A stretch of 6,774 bases of DNA from Clostridiales bacterium UBA1446 (GTDB lineage: Bacteria; Bacillota; Clostridia; Oscillospirales; Oscillospiraceae): the NCBI GenBank assembly GCA_002329245.1, contig DCTG01000159.1, positions 8,642 to 15,415 of the forward strand, in the 5' to 3' direction. The notes beneath the pieces are model-generated. The model did no database searches. It had not been told where the DNA came from and worked only from the letters and a program-made list of their open reading frames with translations. A program made the translations under genes and the position numbers. Below are positions 1 through 5,929 of the stretch, piece by piece. The stretch's first letter is position 1. Every line of letters begins with the position of its first letter.

Positions 1-371
1 GCCGCTATCCCTTCGTCTCTGTGCCGCGTTCCGACATCGTACTGTCCAACCGGATCCGGAATATTTTCAAACAGAAGGGCTGCGCGCCCCGCGTGGTGAA
101 TTATTACAACCGTGCGGAGTCCGTCATCATTTCCGTGAACGCCGGGGTAGGGCTTGCGATCCTGCCGTCCGCGCTCGGCAGAATTTACAGCCGCCCGAAC
201 GTCGTCACTCTCCCCATCGACGGCGACGACGCGGAGAGCATTTCCATCATCGCATGGGAACCGAATCCTTCCACCGCCGCGGCCGTTAAATTTTTAGAGG
301 TCATCCGGGAGCTCTACCCGAATGACCTCGCGGAAGGGAACGGTAAAAAGCACCCGCATTCCGTTTCTTAG
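1..371 (+). CDS. LysR-family transcriptional regulator, C-terminal part (5' end outside window)
   Basis: The reading frame (codons at positions 3, 6, 9...) is open from the left edge to a TAG at 369-371, so about 122 C-terminal residues are visible and the N-terminal winged-helix DNA-binding domain lies outside the window. The visible part matches the second half of a LysR substrate-binding domain (periplasmic-binding-protein fold). The typical AGVGLAILPS block, where the effector pocket is closed, is followed by a short strand-rich stretch and a final amphipathic helix (KFLEVIRELY). LysR regulators bind DNA as oligomers and respond to a small effector. The effector and targets cannot be read here. 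A GTG at 21 could be mistaken for a start, but the frame and the homology continue upstream of it. The radical SAM gene downstream is 221 bases away and need not be its target, since LysR proteins usually control divergent neighbours. The family call is confident. Confidence 0.85.
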   Translation, partial: RYPFVSVPRSDIVLSNRIRNIFKQKGCAPRVVNYYNRAESVIISVNAGVGLAILPSALGRIYSRPNVVTLPIDGDDAESISIIAWEPNPSTAAAVKFLEVIRELYPNDLAEGNGKKHPHSVS

Positions 372-409
372 CTTTCTGAAACCGGAAAATCCGGCACCCC
401 GCAAACGCG

Positions 410-437
410 AAAAAAGCCGGGCGCGTCTCACGCCCGG
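410..437 (-). terminator. Hairpin plus T-tract, terminator-like on the minus strand
   Basis: CCGGGCG (417-423) pairs perfectly with CGCCCGG (431-437) around a 7-base loop. Six A's at 410-415 flank it on the left, so the minus-strand RNA would read a 7-bp GC stem followed by C and U6. On the plus strand no T-run follows. A second hairpin does: GCAGG 438-442 with CCTGC 446-450, then a weak TTTT at 457-460, which could give a poor plus-strand stop for the LysR transcript. No annotated minus-strand gene needs this terminator; it may block antisense transcription into the LysR gene. Confidence 0.4.
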
Positions 438-592
438 GCAGGTTGCCTGCGCCGTGTTTTCATCTGGACGGACCCACCGCGGCGCGGCGGGAGAGCTGTC
501 GATTGAAGGCCTCCGCGGCGTAATCTGTCATGGGAAACGCCTTCGACGGCATAAACTGCAAATGCAATACAAAGGAGAAACCAGGAAAAACT

Positions 593-1459
593 ATGCTTCA
601 AGGCAGAATCTTCCGGCCTCCCAGCGAGGCAAACAGCCTCATCGTGCAGGCCACAATCGGCTGTTCCCAGAACGATTGCACGTTCTGCGGCATGTACAAG
701 GATAAAAAATTCAAAATTCGTCCCGTGCAGGAGATCCTTGCGGAATTCCGGGAGGCCCGACTCAGATACCCCTATGTGGAGCGCATTTTTTTAGCGGACG
801 GGGACGCGCTGATGATGAAGACCGAAGACCTCGAAAAGGTGCTCTCCTATATCCGCTCCGCCTTTCCGGAATGCACCCGCGTCGGCGCATACGCTTCTCC
901 CCGGAGTATATTGCTCAAAACGGACGAGGATCTGCGTCTGCTTTCCTCCGCCGGGCTTCATATTCTTTACCTCGGGCTGGAATCCGGAAGCGACCGGATT
1001 CTGTTTCAGGTCAAGAAAAAAGCGACGGCCGCCGAGATTGTCCGGGAAGGAATACGCGTCCGGGAAGCGGGCATTCTGCTCTCGGTTACCGTCATCAACG
1101 GATTGGGCGGCACCGCGTTTTGGGAGGAGCATGCCATAAAAACCGGGCAGGCTCTCAGCCGCATGAAACCGCATTTTATCGGGTCGCTTGTTCTGATGCC
1201 CGACGAGTACTCTCCGCTTTACGAGGAAATCCGCAGCGGCCGTTTTCCGCTTCTCACGCCTTTTGAAGCGGCGGCGGAAACCAAGCTTATGCTCGAGCAC
1301 CTGGATTCCGAGGGCACCGTGTTTCGCAGCAACCACGCCTCCAATTTTGTGTCCCTGCGCGGCACGCTCAACCGCGACAGGGAGGCCATGATCGAAACGC
1401 TGAACCGGGCTCTTGCGGGAAAGGTTGCCTTCCGCCCGGAATTTTTGCGGGGCATATAG
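593..1459 (+). CDS. Radical SAM protein (COG1032-like) with CX4CX2C cluster motif
   Basis: This 288-residue protein is predicted to bind a [4Fe-4S] cluster and cleave S-adenosylmethionine to a 5'-deoxyadenosyl radical; the substrate is unknown. The cluster cysteines are C24, C29 and C32, in the stretch GCSQNDCTFCGMYK, so the spacing is CX4CX2C rather than the textbook CX3CX2C. Further radical-SAM-core signs are LADGDAL (67-73) and the GLESGSD motif (128-134) seen in many oxygen-independent coproporphyrinogen-oxidase-like and COG1032 proteins. The C-terminal third has the FRSNHASN block, which I associate with this Firmicutes family. I see no cobalamin-binding, TRAM or SPASM domain. The start is set at ATG 593, where homology begins; an in-frame ATG at 530 would add 21 unlikely residues. 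AGGA (583-586) lies 6 bases upstream and a stronger AGGAG (573-577) lies 15 upstream. The MFS gene follows after 30 bases with no terminator, so the two are probably co-transcribed. Confidence 0.85.
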   Translation: MLQGRIFRPPSEANSLIVQATIGCSQNDCTFCGMYKDKKFKIRPVQEILAEFREARLRYPYVERIFLADGDALMMKTEDLEKVLSYIRSAFPECTRVGAYASPRSILLKTDEDLRLLSSAGLHILYLGLESGSDRILFQVKKKATAAEIVREGIRVREAGILLSVTVINGLGGTAFWEEHAIKTGQALSRMKPHFIGSLVLMPDEYSPLYEEIRSGRFPLLTPFEAAAETKLMLEHLDSEGTVFRSNHASNFVSLRGTLNRDREAMIETLNRALAGKVAFRPEFLRGI

Positions 1460-1489
1460 AACAACATTCGTTCATTGAGGGGAATCAAT

Positions 1490-2722
1490 TTGGAAAACAA
1501 CACCTACACGGGCGGCCGATATGAAGGCGACTATTCAAACTGGAAGCGGCGCACGGCGCTCTTTTTAAGCAGTCAGAGCGTTTCGCTCTTCGGCTCCTCC
1601 TTAGTCAACTTTGCGATCGTCTGGTATGTCACTTTAACCACCTCGTCCGGCCGCATGATGACAATTACCATTCTGACAAGCTTTCTGCCTCAGATCGTAA
1701 TCTCGCTTTTTTCCGGCGTCTGGGCGGATCGCTATAACCGGAAATACGTCATCATGGTCTCCGACGCGCTGACCGCGCTTTCTACTCTGGCTTTGGCCCT
1801 GCTCTTTCTTTCGGGCCACAGGGATTTGTCGTATGTGTTTGCGGCCTCTGCTCTGCGCTCCATCGGAGGCGGCATCCAGTCTCCGGCCGTGAGCGCCATA
1901 CTCCCCCAGTTTGTGCCCCCCGAAAAACTGATGCGCGTCAATGGCATAACCGGCAGCCTGCGTTCGTTTATCCTGCTGCTCTCTCCGGCCGCGGGCGGCT
2001 GGCTGCTCGCCGCGTTTTCGGTGGAAGTCGCTTTTTTTGTGGACGTCGTAACCGCCGCAGCCGCCATACTCATCCTTTCCTTTCTCCCGCTTTCCTATCG
2101 GAAAGCTGCTCCCCCCCGTTCCGAGCCGGGCCTTTTTGCCGATTTCCGGCAGGGCGTCCGCTATGTAAAAAACAAGGTGCTGATCCGGAACCTGCTTCTT
2201 TATTATGCCTTCTTCTTTTTCCTGATTTCTCCGGCGGCCTTTCTGACCCCCCTGCTCATCGCGAGGAGCTACGGTACGGAGGTGTGGCGACTGACCGCAA
2301 ACGAGATTCTTTACAGCGGAGGCGCCATCTTCGGAGGATTTCTGATGGCCTCCTGGGGCGGATTTAAAAACCGCATGCACACCATCGCGCTGGCCTGCGC
2401 CGCCTATGGGGTTTCGGCTATCCTTTTAGGCCTGAGCACAAACTTCTTCTTTTACCTCGGCGTCATGTTTTTTGCCGGTATCTTCTCCCCGGTCTTTTAC
2501 GCGGCGGAAACGGTCCTCATCCAGGAGAACGTGGAAAACGACATACAGGGCAGGGTTTTCAGCATGATCGACATCATTATTTTAACCGTAATGCCTCTGG
2601 GGATGCTGCTTTTCGGCCCCGTTTCCGACTTCACCCGCGTGGAATACATTTTGATCGCGACGGGAGTCTTCATGCTCGCCCTTGGCGCCATGATCTATGC
2701 CGCCAAAAGAAAAATCCATTGA
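1490..2722 (+). CDS. MFS transporter, DHA3/macrolide-efflux-like
   Basis: This 410-residue integral membrane protein has the 12-helix pattern of the major facilitator superfamily. About 20 polar N-terminal residues precede the first helix. The loop between helices 2 and 3 carries a good MFS motif A, GVWADRYNRK (residues 76-85). A long polar central loop (about 204-225, rich in K, R, P and S) separates the two six-helix halves. The overall sequence resembles the DHA3 group (MefA-type and enterobactin-exporter-like proteins), which export drugs, macrolides or siderophores using the proton gradient. The substrate cannot be read from sequence, and this should not be taken as a resistance gene. 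The start is TTG 1490, because GAGGGGA (1477-1483) sits 6 bases before it. The earlier in-frame TTG at 1475 overlaps that site. A C7 run lies at 2111-2117. The gene probably shares a transcript with the radical SAM gene and converges on the aldo/keto reductase gene. Confidence 0.85.
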   Translation: MENNTYTGGRYEGDYSNWKRRTALFLSSQSVSLFGSSLVNFAIVWYVTLTTSSGRMMTITILTSFLPQIVISLFSGVWADRYNRKYVIMVSDALTALSTLALALLFLSGHRDLSYVFAASALRSIGGGIQSPAVSAILPQFVPPEKLMRVNGITGSLRSFILLLSPAAGGWLLAAFSVEVAFFVDVVTAAAAILILSFLPLSYRKAAPPRSEPGLFADFRQGVRYVKNKVLIRNLLLYYAFFFFLISPAAFLTPLLIARSYGTEVWRLTANEILYSGGAIFGGFLMASWGGFKNRMHTIALACAAYGVSAILLGLSTNFFFYLGVMFFAGIFSPVFYAAETVLIQENVENDIQGRVFSMIDIIILTVMPLGMLLFGPVSDFTRVEYILIATGVFMLALGAMIYAAKRKIH

Positions 2723-2735
2723 CGGGTTGCGCACG

Positions 2736-3740
2736 TTACATAAATTTCCGGTAATCCGCCCAATTCTCCTGCAGCAGCCGCGGAGTGTCCAGACCATAGG
2801 GACAGTTGTCCTTGCAATGGCCGCACCCGGTGCAATCTTCAATCTTCCTCATCTTCGCCTGCCACTCCTCGTTTAGATACACGCTCGTCGGCGCGCGGCG
2901 CAATAGCAGCGACATCCGAGCCGCATTCTGAATCTCGATCCCGGCGGGGCAGGGCTGGCAGTAACCGCAGCCGCGGCAGAAAGCCCCGGTCAGCGCTTTT
3001 CTGTCCCGTTCGACCGCAAGCGCGGTCTTCTCATCCCATTGGGGAGGATTTTTATCGTACGCGAGAAACGCGTCAAGCTCCGACTCCCGCTGGATGCCCC
3101 AGAGCGGGAGAACGTTGTCAAAACGCGCTATATAAGCGTACGCCGCGGCCGAGTCGGTGATGAGTCCTCCCGAGAGCGCCTTCATGGCAAGAAATCCGAC
3201 GTTTTTCTCCCGGCAGAGCGAAACCAGTTCGGTTTCCCGTTCTGTTGACAGGTAGGAAAACGGAAACTGGACCGTCTCGTACAGGCCGGAAGCGACGGCG
3301 TCGGCGGCTAAAGAAAGCCGGTGGTTCGTGATGCCGATATGGCGGATGAGGCCCTTTTCCTTAGCGGACAGCATCGCCTCGTAAAGGCCGCTGCCGTCGC
3401 CCGGCTTGGGGCAAAAGTCCGGGTTGTGGAACTGGTAGATGTCCACGTAACCGGTCTGCAGGAAGCGAAGCGACTCATCTAAATGCGCCCAGAACTCCTC
3501 CGCGTTTTTCGCTCCCGTCTTGGTCGCAAGGATAATCCGGTCGCGAACGGCATGCAGGGCGTACCCCAATTTTTCTTCGCTGTCCGTATAAAACCTCGCG
3601 GTGTCGAAAAAGGTAATTCCGTTCTCAAACGCCCGCGTCACAATCGCCGCCGCCTCCTCCTTCCCGATTCGCTGGATCGGAAGCGCGCCGAATCCGTTTT
3701 TATTGACGGTAATTCCCGTTTTCCCCAAGGTAACCTGCAC
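2736..3740 (-). CDS. Aldo/keto reductase with C-terminal ferredoxin-type [4Fe-4S] motifs
   Basis: This 334-residue cytoplasmic oxidoreductase has an N-terminal TIM-barrel aldo/keto reductase domain (about 1-240). The catalytic tetrad is visible as D46 and Y51 (FDTARFYTDSEEKLG), K74 (ATKTG) and H105 (YQFHNP). The C-terminal part has two cysteine clusters, C255/C258/C261/C264 (CRGCGYCQPCP) and C303/C306/C309/C313 (CTGCGHCKDNCP), expected to hold two [4Fe-4S] centres. Such fusions are common in anaerobes and are thought to link NAD(P)H-type reduction to ferredoxin-like electron transfer; the physiological substrate is unknown. The start is chosen as GTG 3740, because AAGGAG (3754-3749) lies 8 bases before it and the protein then begins MQVTLGKTG, as family members do. 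The GTGs at 3749 and 3746 overlap or crowd the binding site. It has its own promoter and is probably monocistronic. Confidence 0.92.
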   Translation of the reverse strand: MQVTLGKTGITVNKNGFGALPIQRIGKEEAAAIVTRAFENGITFFDTARFYTDSEEKLGYALHAVRDRIILATKTGAKNAEEFWAHLDESLRFLQTGYVDIYQFHNPDFCPKPGDGSGLYEAMLSAKEKGLIRHIGITNHRLSLAADAVASGLYETVQFPFSYLSTERETELVSLCREKNVGFLAMKALSGGLITDSAAAYAYIARFDNVLPLWGIQRESELDAFLAYDKNPPQWDEKTALAVERDRKALTGAFCRGCGYCQPCPAGIEIQNAARMSLLLRRAPTSVYLNEEWQAKMRKIEDCTGCGHCKDNCPYGLDTPRLLQENWADYRKFM

Positions 3741-3760
3741 GTTCACCACTCCTTTAGCCC

Positions 3761-3789
3761 ATCATATCTATTTTCGAGCTTATCGTCAA
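3761..3789 (-). promoter_or_regulatory. SigA/sigma-70-type promoter of the aldo/keto reductase gene
   Basis: Read on the minus strand, TTGACG (3789-3784) and TATGAT (3766-3761) are separated by exactly 17 bases; each box matches the consensus at 5 of 6 positions. The predicted start of transcription is near 3754, which would put the AAGGAG ribosome binding site right at the 5' end of the mRNA and leave a leader of only about 14 bases before GTG 3740. Confidence 0.75.
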
Positions 3790-3814
3790 CTGCATACGCC
3801 GCCCGCTGAAATGT

Positions 3815-3863
3815 GAAATCCATCTCCCGACGCGCTTCTAAAGCGGGAACGGGGATGGATTTC
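3815..3863. repeat. Interrupted inverted repeat; possible 3' hairpin of the ZIP transcript
   Basis: GAAATCCATC (3815-3824) is the exact reverse complement of GATGGATTTC (3854-3863). The stem continues inward as CCC/GGG after a one-base bulge, then after a small internal loop as CGCTT (3833-3837) with AAGCG (3841-3845) around a CTA loop, giving roughly 18 pairs in all. It begins 28 bases after the ZIP stop codon, where a terminator would be expected, but no T-run follows on either strand. It also ends 26 bp upstream of the -35 box of the aldo/keto reductase, so an operator role is possible. The structure is clear, the role is not. Confidence 0.55.
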
Positions 3864-3890
3864 GTGCCGTACTTCCGGAACGCGAGCGGA

Positions 3891-4631
3891 TTATCCGGGC
3901 AGGCAGAAGGAAATGACGACTCCCGCAAACAGGCCTAAGACGCCGCCCGCCGAACCGAACCTGCCGCCGTACAGACGGTTGGATTCCGGGAGCATATCCG
4001 CAAAGACGATATAGACCATAGCCCCGCCCGCCACCGACAGACATGCGGCAATGAAAAGGGGGGACAGCCCGCCCGCCCACGCGCCGAACAGGCAACCGAA
4101 GCCCATCGGAAGCCCGGCAGCCAAGGTCCAAAGAAGCGCCCTGCCCCGGCCGGCGCCTCCCTCCCGCAGGGGAATTGCAATGGACACGCCTTCCGGCACG
4201 TCGTGAAGCAGGATGGCGGCCGCGATGGAGAGGCCGAGCGCCGTTTCGGCGCGAAATCCGGAACCGACGGCCATTCCCTCCAAGAAATTGTGAAACGCGA
4301 TGCCCAAGGCAATGACCATTCCGGTGCTCCCGCTGCCCGTTCGGCCGCGGGGCTGCACCCGTTCCATGCGGATGAGGCTCTCCGTCAGCACCATAAGAGA
4401 GATGCCGGCGGCAAGCCCGGCTAAAACGATCTTCAGCGGCGCGTACGCAAACGACTGCGGCAAAAGCTCGAAACAGACGATGGAGAGCATGAGTCCCGCC
4501 GAAAACTCCAAAAGAAAGCTGACCGCGCGTTTTTGTTTTCCGGGAAGCAGGCAGGCCGCCAGCCCCCCCGCGCCGGTACCGGCCGCGCCGGAAATGAGTC
4601 CGTATACTGCAGCAGCCCATACCTCTGTCAC
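3891..4631 (-). CDS. ZIP-family divalent metal transporter (GufA/ZupT-like)
   Basis: This 246-residue membrane protein has about eight hydrophobic segments. ZIP transporters move Zn2+, and often Fe2+ or Mn2+, into the cytoplasm. The two metal-binding helices are evident: HNFLEG (H114, N115, E118) in the fourth segment and HDVPEG (H143, D144, E147) in the fifth. FELLPQS (54-60) in the second segment and ADMLPES (211-217) near the end also fit. The loop between segments 3 and 4 (about 90-104) is short, rich in R and G and has no histidine cluster, as in many bacterial ZIPs. The start GTG 4631 is the first one after an in-frame stop at 4638-4640. It has no convincing ribosome binding site, so the start is less certain than the family. 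It lies 55 bases downstream of the ArsC-like gene with no terminator or good promoter between, which suggests co-transcription. A G7 run on the coding strand lies at 4563-4569. Confidence 0.88.
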   Translation of the reverse strand: MTEVWAAAVYGLISGAAGTGAGGLAACLLPGKQKRAVSFLLEFSAGLMLSIVCFELLPQSFAYAPLKIVLAGLAAGISLMVLTESLIRMERVQPRGRTGSGSTGMVIALGIAFHNFLEGMAVGSGFRAETALGLSIAAAILLHDVPEGVSIAIPLREGGAGRGRALLWTLAAGLPMGFGCLFGAWAGGLSPLFIAACLSVAGGAMVYIVFADMLPESNRLYGGRFGSAGGVLGLFAGVVISFCLPG

Positions 4632-4685
4632 GCGCCATCACATCCAAGCAGTTTATGACAGACTATATGCGCTCCCGTCCGGCTG

Positions 4686-5054
4686 TTAGACCGTTTGATT
4701 GCGGTTTTTCAGCAAGGATTCCCACTCCGCTTCCCGGAACCCGACGAGCACAAATCCCTCGCCGATGAGAAGCGGCCGTTTTACCAACATGCCGTCCGAA
4801 GCGAGAAGGCGAAGCTGCTCCTCCTCCGGCATGCCCGGCAGCTTTTCTTTCAGCCCCAGCGTTTTGTATGCAAGCCCGCTGGTGTTGAAAAAGCGGCGCA
4901 GCGGCAGTTTGCTCTCTTTCCACCATTCCATAAGTTCCCCATACGCGGGATTTTCCCCTTTGATGTCGCGCAATTCGTACCCGATCCCATTCCGGTCCAA
5001 AAAAGCGCGGGCCTTTTTGCAGGTGCTGCACCCGGGATAACACAAAAACAGCAA
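4686..5054 (-). CDS. ArsC/Spx-superfamily protein (YusI-like arsenate-reductase family)
   Basis: This 122-residue cytoplasmic thioredoxin-fold protein keeps a CXXC motif near its N-terminus (CYPGCSTCKKA, C9 and C12). It shows the family blocks FFNTSG (55-60), LGLKEKLP (66-73), LLASDGMLVKRP (83-94) and VGF (104-106). The best match I recognise is the B. subtilis YusI-type branch of PF03960, usually labelled 'arsenate reductase family' although arsenate reduction is unproven for most members. The related protein Spx is an RNA polymerase-binding redox regulator. The start TTG 5054 is chosen because GGAGGA (5066-5061) lies 6 bases upstream and the protein then begins MLFLCYPGC directly at the first beta strand. 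The frame is open further upstream (ATG-like start near 5165), but that would cross the predicted promoter. There is no arsR, arsB or acr3 nearby, so a dedicated arsenic-resistance role is not supported. Confidence 0.88.
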   Translation of the reverse strand: MLFLCYPGCSTCKKARAFLDRNGIGYELRDIKGENPAYGELMEWWKESKLPLRRFFNTSGLAYKTLGLKEKLPGMPEEEQLRLLASDGMLVKRPLLIGEGFVLVGFREAEWESLLKNRNQTV

Positions 5055-5102
5055 AGAAACTCCTCCTTCCGACACCTTAAGGAAGCTTTCGCAACCAAAA
5101 GA

Positions 5103-5138
5103 CAGTATAGCATACCTCCCCCCTGATATGCTATACTG
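5103..5138. promoter_or_regulatory. Symmetric divergent promoter formed by a perfect 12-bp inverted repeat
   Basis: CAGTATAGCATA (5103-5114) and TATGCTATACTG (5127-5138) are exact reverse complements around a 12-base C-rich spacer. Each arm contains an outward-facing extended -10 element, TGC-TATACT: plus strand 5129-5137, minus strand 5112-5104. Expected starts are near 5144 rightward, giving a leader of about 27 bases to ATG 5171, and near 5096 leftward, about 42 bases to TTG 5054. Neither side has a recognisable -35 box; at 17-bp spacing the -35 position falls in the opposite arm (AGCATA). The symmetry also makes it a plausible operator for a dimeric regulator. Confidence 0.65.
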
Positions 5139-5170
5139 ATGGCAATCTATTGGAAACGGGAGCATCCGAA

Positions 5171-5386
5171 ATGGAAGAAATCAAGCCGGGTCGCTACCGG
5201 CATTTCAAGGGCGGCGAATACGAGGTTTTATACCTTGCAAAGCATTCCGAAACAGAGGAACCGATGGTGGTGTACCGCGCGTTATACGGGGAAGGCGGGC
5301 TCTGGGTCAGGCCCGCGTCCATGTGGAACGAAACGGTGGAACGCGACGGGAAAAAAGTGCCGCGCTTTTCCTATATCGGTGCGTGA
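5171..5386 (+). CDS. DUF1653 domain protein
   Basis: This is a small soluble protein of 71 residues, nearly all of it the DUF1653 (PF07866) domain: KPGRYRHFKGGEYEV near the N-terminus, AKHSETEEPMVVYRALYG in the middle and a GGLWVRPASMW block (42-52) before a C-terminal VPRFSYIG. The molecular function is unknown; the domain occurs alone or fused in many bacteria. The start ATG 5171 has GGGAG (5158-5162) 8 bases upstream. The in-frame TTG at 5150 would lie only about 6 bases from the predicted transcription start, so it is not favoured. This is the first gene of a four-gene unit; its TGA touches the start region of the next gene (TGAGGATG), which suggests translational coupling. Confidence 0.85.
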   Translation: MEEIKPGRYRHFKGGEYEVLYLAKHSETEEPMVVYRALYGEGGLWVRPASMWNETVERDGKKVPRFSYIGA

Positions 5387-5388
5387 GG

Positions 5389-5913
5389 ATGGCTCGATAT
5401 ACGCTGAAACGTTCCAAACGAAAAACGCTGCGGCTGGAAATCACACCCGCGCTCACCGTTCTCGTTCGCGCGCCGCTTGCCTGTCCGCAGTCTGAAATTG
5501 ACCGGTTTGTCAGCCGGCATAGCGGGTGGATTGCCGAGCACATGGAAATGATGCGCCTGCGTATACAGGCAAATCCCCCCGCCCAAATCAGCCCCGAAGA
5601 GGAAGCCGCTCTCCGGCGCAGGGCGAAGGAATACCTGCCCGCCCGCGTCCGGTTTTTCAGCGAGCAGATGGGGCTATGTCCGGCAGGCGTGAAAATCACC
5701 GGGGCGCGCACGCGTTTTGGCAGCTGCAGCGCAAAAAACGCCCTCTGCTTTTCCTGGCGGCTGATGCTCTGCCCGCCGGAAGGGATCGACCTCGTGGTGG
5801 TGCACGAGCTTGCGCATATCCGTCATAAGAACCACGGCCCGGCCTTTTATCAGCTTCTCGCTTCCGTCCTTCCCGACCACAAGGAACGGAAAAAACTGCT
5901 GAAAAACTTTTGA
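5389..5913 (+). CDS. YgjP/DUF45-type (M48-like) zinc metallopeptidase
   Basis: This 174-residue protein belongs to the PF01863 (YgjP-like, SprT-related) family of predicted cytoplasmic zinc peptidases. The zinc site is HELAH (H139, E140, H143), with H149 in KNHGPAF as the likely third ligand. The TRFGSCSAKNALCFSWRLMLCP block (108-129) upstream of the zinc site is the other family hallmark. The N-terminal part (KRSKRKTLRLEI) is the usual strand-rich start of the family. There is no signal peptide or membrane segment. ATG 5389 is chosen on homology. A GTG at 5383, overlapping the previous stop as GTGA, would add two residues and is a real alternative, because neither has a well-spaced ribosome binding site of its own. 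Translation is probably coupled to the DUF1653 gene. The substrate is unknown. Confidence 0.88.
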   Translation: MARYTLKRSKRKTLRLEITPALTVLVRAPLACPQSEIDRFVSRHSGWIAEHMEMMRLRIQANPPAQISPEEEAALRRRAKEYLPARVRFFSEQMGLCPAGVKITGARTRFGSCSAKNALCFSWRLMLCPPEGIDLVVVHELAHIRHKNHGPAFYQLLASVLPDHKERKKLLKNF

Positions 5914-5929
5914 AACCGGAGGAGAAGGC

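Noticed and set aside
530..592. Upstream ATG (530) as start of the radical SAM protein
   Set aside because: It adds 21 residues without family similarity and lacks a well-spaced binding site; ATG 593 begins exactly at the conserved N-terminus.
2111..2117. C7 tract in the MFS gene, and a similar C7 at 4563-4569 in the ZIP gene, as possible phase-variable slip sites
   Set aside because: Seven-base runs are expected in GC-rich coding DNA, both genes are in frame, and there is no further sign of switching.
1634..2380. A 248-codon minus-strand frame across the MFS gene
   Set aside because: Low-complexity R/G/K-rich translation with no recognisable domain; the plus-strand frame is a clear MFS protein.
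3838..4647. A 269-codon minus-strand frame overlapping the whole ZIP gene
   Set aside because: Its product is rich in R, G and H without hydrophobic or domain pattern, as expected from an out-of-frame reading of GC-rich DNA; the ZIP frame has clear family motifs.
4632..4685. Separate promoter for the ZIP gene (TATAGT-like box on the minus strand)
   Set aside because: There is no -35-like hexamer at a workable distance and no extended -10, so read-through from the ArsC-like gene is simpler.
4686..5054. Arsenic-resistance operon
   Set aside because: Only the ArsC-like protein is present; there is no ArsR, ArsB/Acr3 or ArsA, and this YusI-like branch is not shown to reduce arsenate.
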